Of a stretch of DNA of 64,000 bases, positions 15,551 to 23,452 are shown one piece after another (position 1 is the first letter of the stretch; each line of letters begins with the position of its first letter). The position numbers were made by a program, and so were the translations under genes. The notes below the pieces were generated by a model that ran no database searches, had not been told where the DNA came from, and saw only the letters and a list, made by a program, of their open reading frames with translations. This DNA comes from Nitratireductor aquimarinus (GTDB taxonomy: Bacteria > Pseudomonadota > Alphaproteobacteria > Rhizobiales > Rhizobiaceae). Location of the stretch: the NCBI RefSeq assembly GCF_017255295.1, contig NZ_JAFKDE010000008.1:186001-250000 (forward strand), given 5' to 3'.

Positions 15551-16438
15551 ATGACGCAGTCGGTCGGTGTGATCGGTCTTGGAGCAATGGGAATGGGCAT
15601 GGCCCGGTCCCTGTCCGCCGCAGGCTTTTCAGTTGCAGCCTATGATCTTTCCGCAGAAGCCATGGCCCGCGCTGCCGAAACCGGCATCGTCACCCATGAG
15701 ACGCCCGCAGCGGTGATCGCGGCAAGCGACGCCATCGTGCTTTCGCTGCCTCTGGCGAGCCATGTCGAGGCGACCGTCGAGGCGGGGCTGGCGGCAGGCG
15801 CATTCAGCGAGCCGAAAATCATCATCGATACGTCCACCTCCGAGGCGGCGGTGAGCCGCCGGCTTGCCACAAGGCTTGCAGACCTCGGCCATGGCTTTCT
15901 CGATGCACCGGTGAGCGGTGGTCCCCAGGGAGCAGCAAGCGGCGCATTGTCCGTGATGCTCGGGGGCGATGAACAATGGCTCGCCAGGGCGCAGCCGGTT
16001 CTGGATGTGATTGCCGCCAAGGTGATCCATGTCGGGCCGAGCGGCGCCGGCAACATCGCCAAGCTCGTGAACAACATGCTGGTCGCCTGTCACATGCTGA
16101 CCACGGCTGAAGGCCTGCGCCTTGCCGAAGCCTCCGGCCTGCCGGCGGAAGACGCGATGCGCGTCATCAACAGCGCCACGGGCCGCAGCGCCCTGAGCGA
16201 GATCCATTTCCCCAACTGGGTTCTGAGCGGCAGTTTCGACAGCGGGTTCTCCGCCGGGCTGATGCGCAAGGATGTGCGGCTGGCGCTCGAACTGGCGCAG
16301 GAAAGCGGTTGTGCCATGCCCGTGTCGGAACTGGTCGCCAGCCTCTGGTCCGAGGAGAATTCGGGCGTTTCCGACAATCAGGATTTCATGCTGCTTGGCC
16401 GCGTTGAGGCCGGGACGAAAGAGAAGACGAATGGCTGA
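15551..16438 (+). CDS. NAD(P)-dependent beta-hydroxyacid dehydrogenase (3-hydroxyisobutyrate dehydrogenase family)
   Basis: 295 residues. N-terminal Rossmann motif VIGLGAMGMGMARSLSAAGF, then the family blocks FLDAPVSGGPQGAASGALSVMLGG (substrate loop), a GPSGAGNIAKLVNN block with the catalytic Lys, and a helical C-terminal domain. Members oxidise 3-hydroxyisobutyrate, tartronate semialdehyde-type or related beta-hydroxy acids. It has a good ribosome site (GGGAGGT) and overlaps the following aldehyde dehydrogenase by eight bases. Together the two could take a hydroxy acid through a semialdehyde to an acid or acyl compound, but the substrate is unknown. Confidence 0.9.
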   Translation: MTQSVGVIGLGAMGMGMARSLSAAGFSVAAYDLSAEAMARAAETGIVTHETPAAVIAASDAIVLSLPLASHVEATVEAGLAAGAFSEPKIIIDTSTSEAAVSRRLATRLADLGHGFLDAPVSGGPQGAASGALSVMLGGDEQWLARAQPVLDVIAAKVIHVGPSGAGNIAKLVNNMLVACHMLTTAEGLRLAEASGLPAEDAMRVINSATGRSALSEIHFPNWVLSGSFDSGFSAGLMRKDVRLALELAQESGCAMPVSELVASLWSEENSGVSDNQDFMLLGRVEAGTKEKTNG

Positions 16439-17975
16439 CGACATGATCCCCGCACACGATACGCGCGCCGAAGTCGCACACTTGCTGACCGGGCTTCTGG
16501 GCAGCGCCGACGTGCAGAACCATGTGGGCGGACAGCTGATGCCGGGCGACGGCGAAACGCTGGCGCTCACCGATCCCGCCACCGGCCGGGTCTTTGCCGA
16601 GTTTCCGGATGCCGGTGCGGCCGTTGTGGATGCCGCGGCCGGGGCGGCCATCGCGGCGCAACGCGAATGGTGGGGCAAGACGGCCTCCGAGCGCGGGCGC
16701 ATCATGTTCGAGATTGCGCGCCAGATTCGTGCGCATGCCGAGCCGCTTTCACGCCTTGAAGCGATTTCCGCCGGGCGACCGATCCGCGATGCAGCCGGTG
16801 AGCCAGCCCGCATGGCCGAGATGTTCGAATATTACGCGGGCTGGTGCGACAAGATCACCGGCGATGTAATCCCCGTGCCTTCGAGCCATCTGAATTACAC
16901 GCGTCACGAACCCATTGGCGTCGTGACGCAGATCACCCCCTGGAATGCGCCGCTCTTCACCTGCTGCTGGCAGGTTGCACCGGCGATCTGCGCCGGCAAT
17001 GCGGTCATGCTGAAGCCTTCCGAGCTGACGCCGCTCAGCTCGCTCGTCATCGCCGCGCTGTGCGTGAAGGCCGGCGCGCCGAAGGGGCTTGTCAACGTGA
17101 TTGCGGGGCAGGGGCCGACCGCAGGCCAGAAGATGATCGAGCATCCGGCAACGGGTCTGGTGGTCTTTGTCGGCTCGGCCACGGGCGGCGCAGCCATTGC
17201 GTCCGCTGCCGCGCGCCGTCTCATACCGTCCATCCTGGAACTCGGCGGCAAGTCCGCCAACATCGTCTTCGGCGATGCGGATATCGACCGTGCCGTGGTC
17301 GGCGCGCAGGCGGCAATCTTTGCTGCGTGCGGCCAGAGCTGCGTGGCCGGCTCGCGCCTTCTGGTGCATCGCAGCGTCCATGCCGAGCTCGTCGGCAAGC
17401 TGGCGGAAGCGAGCGCGCGCATCCCGGTCGGCATGCCGCTCGACATGGCAACGCAGATCGGCCCGGTCAACAATGCCCGCCAGTGGGACAAGGTCGACGG
17501 TATGGTGCGCACTGCCGTTTCCGAAGGCGCGCAGCTGGCCACCGGTGGCGGCAGGCCGGAAGCCCTCGGAGAGAGCGGCGGCTTCTTCTACGCTCCGACG
17601 ATCCTGGACGGCGTGTCCCGCGACATGGAAATCGCGCGTGAAGAGGTGTTCGGACCCGTCCTCTCCGTTCTCTCCTTCGACGACGAAGAAGAGGCTGTGG
17701 CGCTCGCCAACGACACGCCATACGGGCTCGCAGGCGCAGTCTGGACGCGCGATGTGGGGCGTGCGCACCGGGTTGCGGCGAAAGTTCGCGCTGGCACATT
17801 CTGGATCAACAGCTACAAGACCATCAACGTCATGTCGCCCTTCGGCGGCTTTGGCCAGTCGGGCTACGGGCGCTCTTCCGGTCGGGAAGCGCTCGCCGCT
17901 TACACGACAACAAAATCTGTCTGGGTCGAAACCGCAGCCGACCCGACCATCGGCTTCGGTTACGCGCCGGGCTGA
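16431..17975 (+). CDS. NAD(P)-dependent aldehyde dehydrogenase
   Basis: 514 residues of the ALDH superfamily. Visible active-site features: Asn in PWNAPLFTCCWQVAPAICAGNAV, the NAD-binding KPSELTPLSSL, catalytic Glu in LELGGKSANIVF, and catalytic Cys in AACGQSCVAGSRLLV; the C-terminus has SPFGGFGQSGYGRSSGREAL. Length and motifs are complete, so it should be active. It begins at ATG 16431 inside the end of the previous gene, whose stop it overlaps; the frame upstream of that is a shadow of the dehydrogenase. Substrate not predictable beyond an aldehyde made in this M20/LysR locus. Confidence 0.94.
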   Translation: MADDMIPAHDTRAEVAHLLTGLLGSADVQNHVGGQLMPGDGETLALTDPATGRVFAEFPDAGAAVVDAAAGAAIAAQREWWGKTASERGRIMFEIARQIRAHAEPLSRLEAISAGRPIRDAAGEPARMAEMFEYYAGWCDKITGDVIPVPSSHLNYTRHEPIGVVTQITPWNAPLFTCCWQVAPAICAGNAVMLKPSELTPLSSLVIAALCVKAGAPKGLVNVIAGQGPTAGQKMIEHPATGLVVFVGSATGGAAIASAAARRLIPSILELGGKSANIVFGDADIDRAVVGAQAAIFAACGQSCVAGSRLLVHRSVHAELVGKLAEASARIPVGMPLDMATQIGPVNNARQWDKVDGMVRTAVSEGAQLATGGGRPEALGESGGFFYAPTILDGVSRDMEIAREEVFGPVLSVLSFDDEEEAVALANDTPYGLAGAVWTRDVGRAHRVAAKVRAGTFWINSYKTINVMSPFGGFGQSGYGRSSGREALAAYTTTKSVWVETAADPTIGFGYAPG

Positions 17976-17983
17976 ATCGTATG

Positions 17984-18007
17984 GGCGGCCCCCTCGGGCC
18001 GCCTTTT
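17984..18007 (+). terminator. Rho-independent terminator-like hairpin after the aldehyde dehydrogenase gene
   Basis: GGCGGCCC (17984-17991), loop CCTC, GGGCCGCC (17996-18003), then TTTT. A second hairpin, ATCCGGGGCCG (18013-18023) with CGGCCCCCGGAT (18033-18044), follows shortly before the membrane-protein gene. They may separate the two transcripts or reduce read-through. Confidence 0.6.
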
Positions 18008-18061
18008 GTTCCATCCGGGGCCGCAGAAAGAACGGCCCCCGGATCATGAGAGGGGATCTCT

Positions 18062-18886
18062 ATGGAGAAGACGAAAGATATTCTTTTCGACTGGCGCCTT
18101 CATTTGAGCGTGCTGGTCATCACCGTCATTGCGGAGGCCGTCGGCGTCATCGCAGTGCCCATTGGCATCGGCTCGATCCTGCTTCTGCCGCTGCTCTACG
18201 CCTTCGTGATGGGTCTGATTCTCAACCCCAATGTGATCAGCAAGATGAAGGGCTGGATGGGGCAGCGCGAGGTTCGCGCAGCATCACCGCTGATCGTGAT
18301 CGCGATCATGCCATTCATCGCCAAATTCGGCACGATCATCGGACCGTCGATGGAGAAGATCATCGCCGCCGGTCCGGCGCTGATCCTGCAGGAGCTGGGG
18401 AATCTGGGCACCATTCTGCTCGCCTTCCCGATCGCCGTTCTGCTGCTCGGCATGGGGCGCGAAGCGGTTGGCGCAACCTTCTCCGTCGCGCGTGAGCCGA
18501 ACATCGCGATCATCGCCGACAAATACGGCCTGAAGTCCCCCGAAGGCGCGGGCGTCATGGGCGTCTATGTGATCGGAACGCTGTTCGGCACCTTCATCTT
18601 TGCCATTCTGGCTTCGCTTCTGGCGACGTCGGGCTGGTTCAGCATCGAGGCGCTGGCCATGGCCTGCGGCATCGGCTCGGGCTCCATGATGGCCGCCTGT
18701 TCCGGCGCGCTGACCCATGCCGTGCCGGCAATGGAGGAGCAGATCCTCGCTCTGGCCGGGGCCAGTAACGTGCTGACCTACGCAACCGGTCTTTACCTCT
18801 GCATCTTCGTCGCCCTGCCGGTGACCGAGAAGCTTTATGACCTTCTGGGCCGCAAAGAGCCCGCCACCAACAACGCCGGAGAATGA
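18062..18886 (+). CDS. DUF3100-like membrane protein, putative transporter
   Basis: Integral membrane protein of 274 residues with about eight hydrophobic segments and short loops. It resembles the DUF3100 family of uncharacterised membrane proteins, which I recall beside M20 amidohydrolases in other Proteobacteria. Notable conserved-looking stretches are MGLILNPNVISK, APLRREV-like loops replaced here by QREVRAASP, FGTIIGPSMEKII, GREAVGATFSVAREPN and CGIGSGSMMAACSGAL, the last Gly/Ser-rich and plausible as a substrate or ion site. It ends two bases before the start of the small membrane protein. Function unknown; uptake of the M20 substrate is an inference. Confidence 0.65.
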   Translation: MEKTKDILFDWRLHLSVLVITVIAEAVGVIAVPIGIGSILLLPLLYAFVMGLILNPNVISKMKGWMGQREVRAASPLIVIAIMPFIAKFGTIIGPSMEKIIAAGPALILQELGNLGTILLAFPIAVLLLGMGREAVGATFSVAREPNIAIIADKYGLKSPEGAGVMGVYVIGTLFGTFIFAILASLLATSGWFSIEALAMACGIGSGSMMAACSGALTHAVPAMEEQILALAGASNVLTYATGLYLCIFVALPVTEKLYDLLGRKEPATNNAGE

Positions 18887-18888
18887 TC

Positions 18889-19365
18889 ATGAGCACTGCT
18901 GAACTCCCCGTTGATTACGAAGCCGAGGCGAAGCCGGATCTGGCAGAACACGCTGTTCTGCTGCTCGTTGTTTCCCTTGTTGCGCTGGTGGGCAACACGG
19001 TCGCGACAGACGCAACCGTCCTGCAGGGGCTGGCCGGACTGGCCGTCCTTTACGTGATCGCCATGGTGGGCCTCGTCCTGACCTATGTGGTGCCGCTCAA
19101 GCTGCCATCCGTTGCGTGGATCTCGCTCGTCGGCATTCTGGTGACCCTGCCATGGACACCGGGCAGCGCCTGGGTGCTCGACAAGGTGAGCCATGTGAAC
19201 TTCCTCACGCTGGCCACGCCCTGCCTGGCCTATGCCGGTATCGCCATCACCAACCGCGAAATCAGCATCGCCAAGTCGTCCGGCTGGAAGATCTTCATCG
19301 TGGCGGTCTTCGTGATGACCGGCACCTATGTCGGGTCGGCCATCATCGCAGACCTGTTCCTTTGA
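18889..19365 (+). CDS. Small four-to-five-helix membrane protein, partner of the DUF3100-like gene
   Basis: 158 residues with four or five hydrophobic segments. I do not recognise a family with confidence. I prefer the ATG at 18889 (GGAG nine bases upstream) over the ATG at 18883, which overlaps the preceding stop region. It is immediately downstream of the DUF3100-like gene and its topology suggests the second half of a two-subunit membrane system: the two together have around 12-13 hydrophobic segments, the size of a typical secondary transporter. This pairing is inferred from position only. Confidence 0.6.
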   Translation: MSTAELPVDYEAEAKPDLAEHAVLLLVVSLVALVGNTVATDATVLQGLAGLAVLYVIAMVGLVLTYVVPLKLPSVAWISLVGILVTLPWTPGSAWVLDKVSHVNFLTLATPCLAYAGIAITNREISIAKSSGWKIFIVAVFVMTGTYVGSAIIADLFL

Positions 19366-19424
19366 CCAGCGCCCTGCGGCCGGTGCCCTGAGGGCAAAGC
19401 GGCCGCAGGAATTGAAAACCAAAG

Positions 19425-19469
19425 CGGCTTTCGAGCGCCGGAATGGCCCTCGGAAGCCGTTTTCTTTTT
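19425..19469 (+). terminator. Rho-independent terminator
   Basis: CGGCTTTCGAG (19425-19435) pairs with CTCGGAAGCCG (19449-19459) at 10 of 11 positions, followed by TTTTCTTTTT. Ends the transcript of the DUF3100-like operon. Confidence 0.7.
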
Positions 19470-19656
19470 GTCGCTCGACATGAGTGAGCCGCTGCCCCTG
19501 GAAACGACCGGCATCCCTCTCTCCATAGTCCTCCACCTGCGCATAGACGCTCAATGAGCGGATGAAACCTCATTTATTTCATGTGATTGACGCGCTTCCC
19601 AAAGCGCGCTCCAGTCTTGCGCGGGGCTTTGCGGAAGGCCGTTTCGATCATTTCAT

Positions 19657-19705
19657 TTGACGGCATTTTTAAAACGACTTAATAAGTTCGGTAACAGAAC
19701 GAACT
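19657..19705 (+). promoter_or_regulatory. Putative promoter and operator of the ROK gene
   Basis: TTGACG (19657-19662) and TAATAA (19680-19685) are 17 bases apart and could be the -35 and -10 boxes. Overlapping the -10 is an inverted repeat AGTTCG (19685-19690) / CGAACT (19700-19705), a good site for repression by the ROK protein itself. The coding start is 14 bases further on. Confidence 0.45.
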
Positions 19706-19718
19706 AAAAGAAGACGCC

Positions 19719-20933
19719 GTGAACGAAGCTCCGCGCATCTCCCGTCAATTCTCCCTCTGCATGGTCATGGAGGCGATCGTTCATTGCGGTCCGATCTCCC
19801 GCGCCAGCATCGCCAAGCAGACCGGTCTCTCCAAACAGACGATTTCCGAGATCGCCCGTCAGCTCGAGGAAGATGGCTGGATACGCGAGACGGGGCGCAC
19901 CACGGGGCATGTCGGGCGCAGCGCGGTCACATATGAGATCGTTCCGGATGCGGCCTGCATCGCAACCGTCGATCTGGGCGGCACCAAAGTGCGTGCGGCC
20001 ATTGCCGACCTGTCGTGCCAGGTGCTCGCGGAAGTGACGGAACCGACCGACGAACGCGGCGGCATTCATGTGATCCGCCAGATGGCGCGTCTCTGCCGCG
20101 AGGCCGCCGATCTCAACAACATCACTTACGAAAAAATGCGCATGGCCGTGGTCGGCGTCCCGGGCGCTCCCGATCAGGAAAAAGGGCGCATCGCGATGTC
20201 GCCCAATGTGACGGGCTTCGACACGCTTGATGTCAGAGCGACGCTTGCAGGCGAGCTCGGCGTCGAGGTTATTCTGGAAAACGACGTCAATCTCGCAGCC
20301 ATTGGCGAGCACTGGATCGGCAGCGTCGCCGGCGTCGATGATCTTGCCTATATCGCGATCGGCACGGGCATTGGCGCAGGCCTCATGGTCGGTGGCGAAC
20401 TGGTGCGCGGTTTCGGAAACGCAGCCGGAGAGCTTGGATTCCTGCCCTTTGGCACCGACCCGTTCGAGGCGGAATCGCTGCAGGTCGGCGCTCTGGAACG
20501 TGTGACCGCAACGGTCGGCATTCGCAGGCGCTACAAGGAATTGTCCGGCACTGAACTCGACGTTCCCGGCATTTTCGATGCCCTGCAGGCGGGTGACGCG
20601 CACGCCGTACAGGTGCTCGACGAGACCGCCCGCTATGTGGCGCGCGCAGTGGCGGCAATCTGTGCCATCACCAATCCGGGCAAGGTCGTTCTCGGCGGTT
20701 CCATTGGCAGCCGCATGGAGCTTGTCGAACGTGTACGTGACCTTCTGCCGCTGTGCTTCCCGTCTCCGGTGGAACTCGATGTTTCCGAGCTGGGCGCGCG
20801 CGTTGCCATCGTTGGCGGCGCAGCCGTCGGGCTGACACATCTTCACGCCACGCTTTTCTCCGGAGGCATCCCCGGCGCGGAAATCACGCTGCCGCCGGCC
20901 CGCGTTGTGAAACTGGTGGAGGCGGCACAATGA
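19719..20933 (+). CDS. ROK family transcriptional regulator
   Basis: 404 residues, GTG start at 19719 with a weak AAAAGAAG site. An N-terminal winged helix (SRASIAKQTGLSKQTISEIARQL) is followed by a ROK/actin-fold sugar-kinase-like domain: VDLGGTKVRAAIADL (phosphate-1-like loop), LENDVNLAAIGEHW, AIGTGIGAGLMVGGELVRG and a late GGSIGSR. NagC/Mlc-type repressors have this layout and respond to sugars or aminosugars. In most ROK kinases a CxCGxxGC zinc motif follows the GELG stretch; here AAGELGFLPFGTDPFEAE takes its place, so zinc binding seems lost. It overlaps the M20 gene by four bases and heads the operon up to 27522. Confidence 0.92.
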   Translation: MNEAPRISRQFSLCMVMEAIVHCGPISRASIAKQTGLSKQTISEIARQLEEDGWIRETGRTTGHVGRSAVTYEIVPDAACIATVDLGGTKVRAAIADLSCQVLAEVTEPTDERGGIHVIRQMARLCREAADLNNITYEKMRMAVVGVPGAPDQEKGRIAMSPNVTGFDTLDVRATLAGELGVEVILENDVNLAAIGEHWIGSVAGVDDLAYIAIGTGIGAGLMVGGELVRGFGNAAGELGFLPFGTDPFEAESLQVGALERVTATVGIRRRYKELSGTELDVPGIFDALQAGDAHAVQVLDETARYVARAVAAICAITNPGKVVLGGSIGSRMELVERVRDLLPLCFPSPVELDVSELGARVAIVGGAAVGLTHLHATLFSGGIPGAEITLPPARVVKLVEAAQ

Positions 20934-22189
20934 CAGGCGGCAACACGCTTCAGGAGAGGCTGAAGAGCGCTCTGGACGCCGATGCGGCGGTGGCGCTGCT
21001 CAAAGGCGCGATCGCACGCGAGAGCGTGACCGGCAACGAAGCGAACTTCGTGTCCTACCTTCAGGAGCAGATGCAGACGCTCGGTCTTGCACCGCAATCT
21101 GCCGACTTTCTTCCCGGTCGCCCGAATGTATGGGGCGCGCGCAAGGGCCGCGGCGAAGGTCCACGCCTTCTCTTCATCGGGCACACGGACACGGTTCACG
21201 TGCGCGGCTGGGCCGAACACTGGAAAGGCACCGAGCGCGAAGACCCGTTTTCGGGCGCCGTCATCGATGGCGAGATCTGGGGCAGGGGCTCCGGCGACCT
21301 GAAGGCCGGCATCACCGCTTCGCTTTCGGCCCTCGCACTTCTCGACCGCGCCGGCATCAAGCTCAAAGGCGGTGTCGCCTACGCCTTTGTCGGCGACGAG
21401 GAAAGCGGCGAACCCGACACGGGCGTGAGCGCCGGCATCAAGGATCTGACGCAGCGTTTTGAAAGCGGTGAGATCGAGAAGCCGGATTTCGCTGTCTATG
21501 TCGAGCCGACACAGCTTTCCATCTTTCCCGCCCAAATGGGCTTTTTCATCGCGGATGTGACGATCACCGGCAAATCGGCCTATTTCGGCGTACCTGAAGA
21601 AGGCGTCGATGCGCTGAAGGCCACGCATCGGGTTCTCGAAGCAATCTGGCGGCACTCGGACGTCATTGGCGCACGCGCCAGCCATCCGCTCGTCGGCCGG
21701 GCCTTCGCTCTCGTAACGGGCATCGAAGGCGGCGGTTACATCGCGGTTCCGGGCGAATGCCGCTTCTCGCTGATCCGCAAGCTTCTGCCCGGCGAGGCGC
21801 TGGACGATGCCGTCGGTGAACTCGAAAGCGTGATCAACGAAGCGATTTCTGGCACCGGCACCACCGTGGCGATCAACTATCCCGCCGGGCGTGACCATCC
21901 CCATGGCGGCTCGCCCACCGAGGTCGATCCCGAGCGGGCCGACATACAGGCGCTTGCCGCTTCGATGAACGGTGCGCTTCCCGGGCGCGGCGCGATTGCG
22001 GGCGCGCCTTACTGGTCGGAAGCGCCGTTCCTGATCGAGCGGCTCGGCTGTCCAACGGTCTATTGCGCGCCGGGCGACATCACGAATTGCCACACTTTCG
22101 AAGAGCGGGTGAGCGTGGAGGAATACCTCGCCGGCATCGTCGGGTTCGCCAGTTTCATCGCCGGCTATTGCGGCACTCAAAACGCATAA
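20930..22189 (+). CDS. M20 family metallopeptidase/deacylase (ArgE/DapE type)
   Basis: 419 residues. Metal-site motifs: LLFIGHTDTVHVRGW (His-Asp), SGDLKAGITASLSAL (bridging Asp), GDEESGEPDTG (Glu-Glu) and a terminal CHTFEERVSVEEYL with the last His. The layout is that of ArgE, DapE and succinyl-diaminopimelate desuccinylase relatives, which remove acyl groups from amino acids or cleave dipeptides. Start at ATG 20930 overlapping the ROK stop (ATGA). Being first after the regulator of an importer operon with a YhfX-like PLP protein, it probably deacylates the imported compound; inference. Confidence 0.9.
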   Translation: MTGGNTLQERLKSALDADAAVALLKGAIARESVTGNEANFVSYLQEQMQTLGLAPQSADFLPGRPNVWGARKGRGEGPRLLFIGHTDTVHVRGWAEHWKGTEREDPFSGAVIDGEIWGRGSGDLKAGITASLSALALLDRAGIKLKGGVAYAFVGDEESGEPDTGVSAGIKDLTQRFESGEIEKPDFAVYVEPTQLSIFPAQMGFFIADVTITGKSAYFGVPEEGVDALKATHRVLEAIWRHSDVIGARASHPLVGRAFALVTGIEGGGYIAVPGECRFSLIRKLLPGEALDDAVGELESVINEAISGTGTTVAINYPAGRDHPHGGSPTEVDPERADIQALAASMNGALPGRGAIAGAPYWSEAPFLIERLGCPTVYCAPGDITNCHTFEERVSVEEYLAGIVGFASFIAGYCGTQNA

Positions 22190-22229
22190 ACGCCCAAAAG
22201 GGCAAAGCAAAGGGGAAGAGGAGAACACA

Positions 22230-23288
22230 ATGTCTATCGTCAATCTGCTTCGCGCAGCATCTTTGTCTGCGCTACTCGCTGCCGGTGCGGCTCACGCACA
22301 GACCGTTGGCCCGCAGGGCGAAACCGCCACGCCGTCCGGTGAGATATCCGTGCCCGACGACAGGGTGGATGCACTCAAGAACGGCAAGCATCGCGCGGCC
22401 CTTCTCTGGCACGACCAGTCCGATTTCGTGAACGCCGTCACCGCTGGCGCAAGCGATGAGTTCGCGCGGCTCGGCATCGAAGTCGTCGCCACCACCAGCG
22501 CCGGTTTCGACGCAGCCAAGCAGCGCAGCGACATCGAGACCGCCATGGTCAAGTCGCCCGACATCATCCTGTCCCTGCCGCTCGATCCGGTAACCTCGGC
22601 AGCCGCATTCGAAGAAGCGAAGGAAAAGGGCGTAAAGCTCGTTTTCCTGTCGAACCTGCCGAAGGACTATGTGCACGGCACGGATTATGCGGCGGTCGTG
22701 ACGGACGATCTGTTCCAAATGGGCAAACAGGCTGCCGACGCGCTGGCGAAGGCGATGGACAGCAAGGGCACGGTCGGCTGGATCTACCATGATGCCGATT
22801 ACTACGTGACCAACCAGCGCGACAACGCATTCAAGACCACCATCGAGAACGATTATCCGGATATGAAGATCGTTGCCGAACAGGGCATCAGCGACCCTGC
22901 GCGCGCCGAGGAAATCGCCAACGCGATGCTGCTGAAAAACCCGGATCTGGGCGGCATTTTCGTCACCTGGGCAGGGCCGGCCGAGGGCGTTCTCGCGGCG
23001 TTGCGCGCCAATGGCAACAAGACCACCAAAATTGTCACGCTCGACCTGAGCGAGCCCGTGGCGCTCGACATGGTGCGCGGCGGCAATGTCACGGCCATCG
23101 TTGCGGACGAAGCCTATGAGCTTGGCCGCGCCATGGCTGCGACCGGCGCGCTTGCCATTCTGGGCGAGGAAACGCCCGCCTTCATCGTCGCACCCGCCGT
23201 CACCGCGACCGCCGACAATGTGGGTGAGGCCTGGCAGCAATCGCTGCACGTCGATGCGCCGAAAAGCGTGATGCAGGCCGGAAAATAA
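22230..23288 (+). CDS. Sugar-type ABC transporter substrate-binding protein (first of two paralogues)
   Basis: 352 residues, signal peptide ending AAHAQ, then a periplasmic binding protein type 1 fold like RbsB/XylF. Shared with its neighbour is an unusual N-terminal block, TVGPQGETATPSGEI, then RAALLWHDQSDFVNAVTAGASDEFARLGIEVV; family features include SDIETAMVKSPDIILSLPLDP and GIFVTWAGPAEGVLAAL. The good ribosome site AGGGGAAGAGGAG precedes it. It is followed by a REP-like palindrome and a second paralogue. The ligand may be a carbohydrate derivative or another polar compound. Confidence 0.9.
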   Translation: MSIVNLLRAASLSALLAAGAAHAQTVGPQGETATPSGEISVPDDRVDALKNGKHRAALLWHDQSDFVNAVTAGASDEFARLGIEVVATTSAGFDAAKQRSDIETAMVKSPDIILSLPLDPVTSAAAFEEAKEKGVKLVFLSNLPKDYVHGTDYAAVVTDDLFQMGKQAADALAKAMDSKGTVGWIYHDADYYVTNQRDNAFKTTIENDYPDMKIVAEQGISDPARAEEIANAMLLKNPDLGGIFVTWAGPAEGVLAALRANGNKTTKIVTLDLSEPVALDMVRGGNVTAIVADEAYELGRAMAATGALAILGEETPAFIVAPAVTATADNVGEAWQQSLHVDAPKSVMQAGK

Positions 23289-23325
23289 GATCAGCGGGCC
23301 AATGGTCGGGGGGCCGGCCCGCACA

Positions 23326-23370
23326 GAGCATCGGACCGAGAAGTCGAGCCCCGTTCTCGGTTCGATGCTC
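23326..23370. repeat. Palindromic intergenic element between the two binding-protein genes
   Basis: GAGCATCGGACCGAGAA (23326-23342) pairs with TTCTCGGTTCGATGCTC (23354-23370) at 16 of 17 positions. The outer arms GAGCATCG are like those of the element at 1004. It would fold into a strong mRNA hairpin after the first binding-protein gene. Confidence 0.6.
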
Positions 23371-23452
23371 CATTCAAAAGCCCGGATCGGCCTTTGTGCG
23401 TCCCAATGGACGCAGCGATCCGGAATCTCGCCGAAATCTCGGAGGAAATGAA

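Larger units (their letters stand above)
19366..19718. other. Intergenic region before the ROK regulator
   Basis: 353 bases without a gene. It holds a terminator (19425-19469) for the membrane-protein operon and a promoter plus operator-like inverted repeat for the ROK gene (19657-19705). Between them I see no open frame or structure that I can support. Confidence 0.6.
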
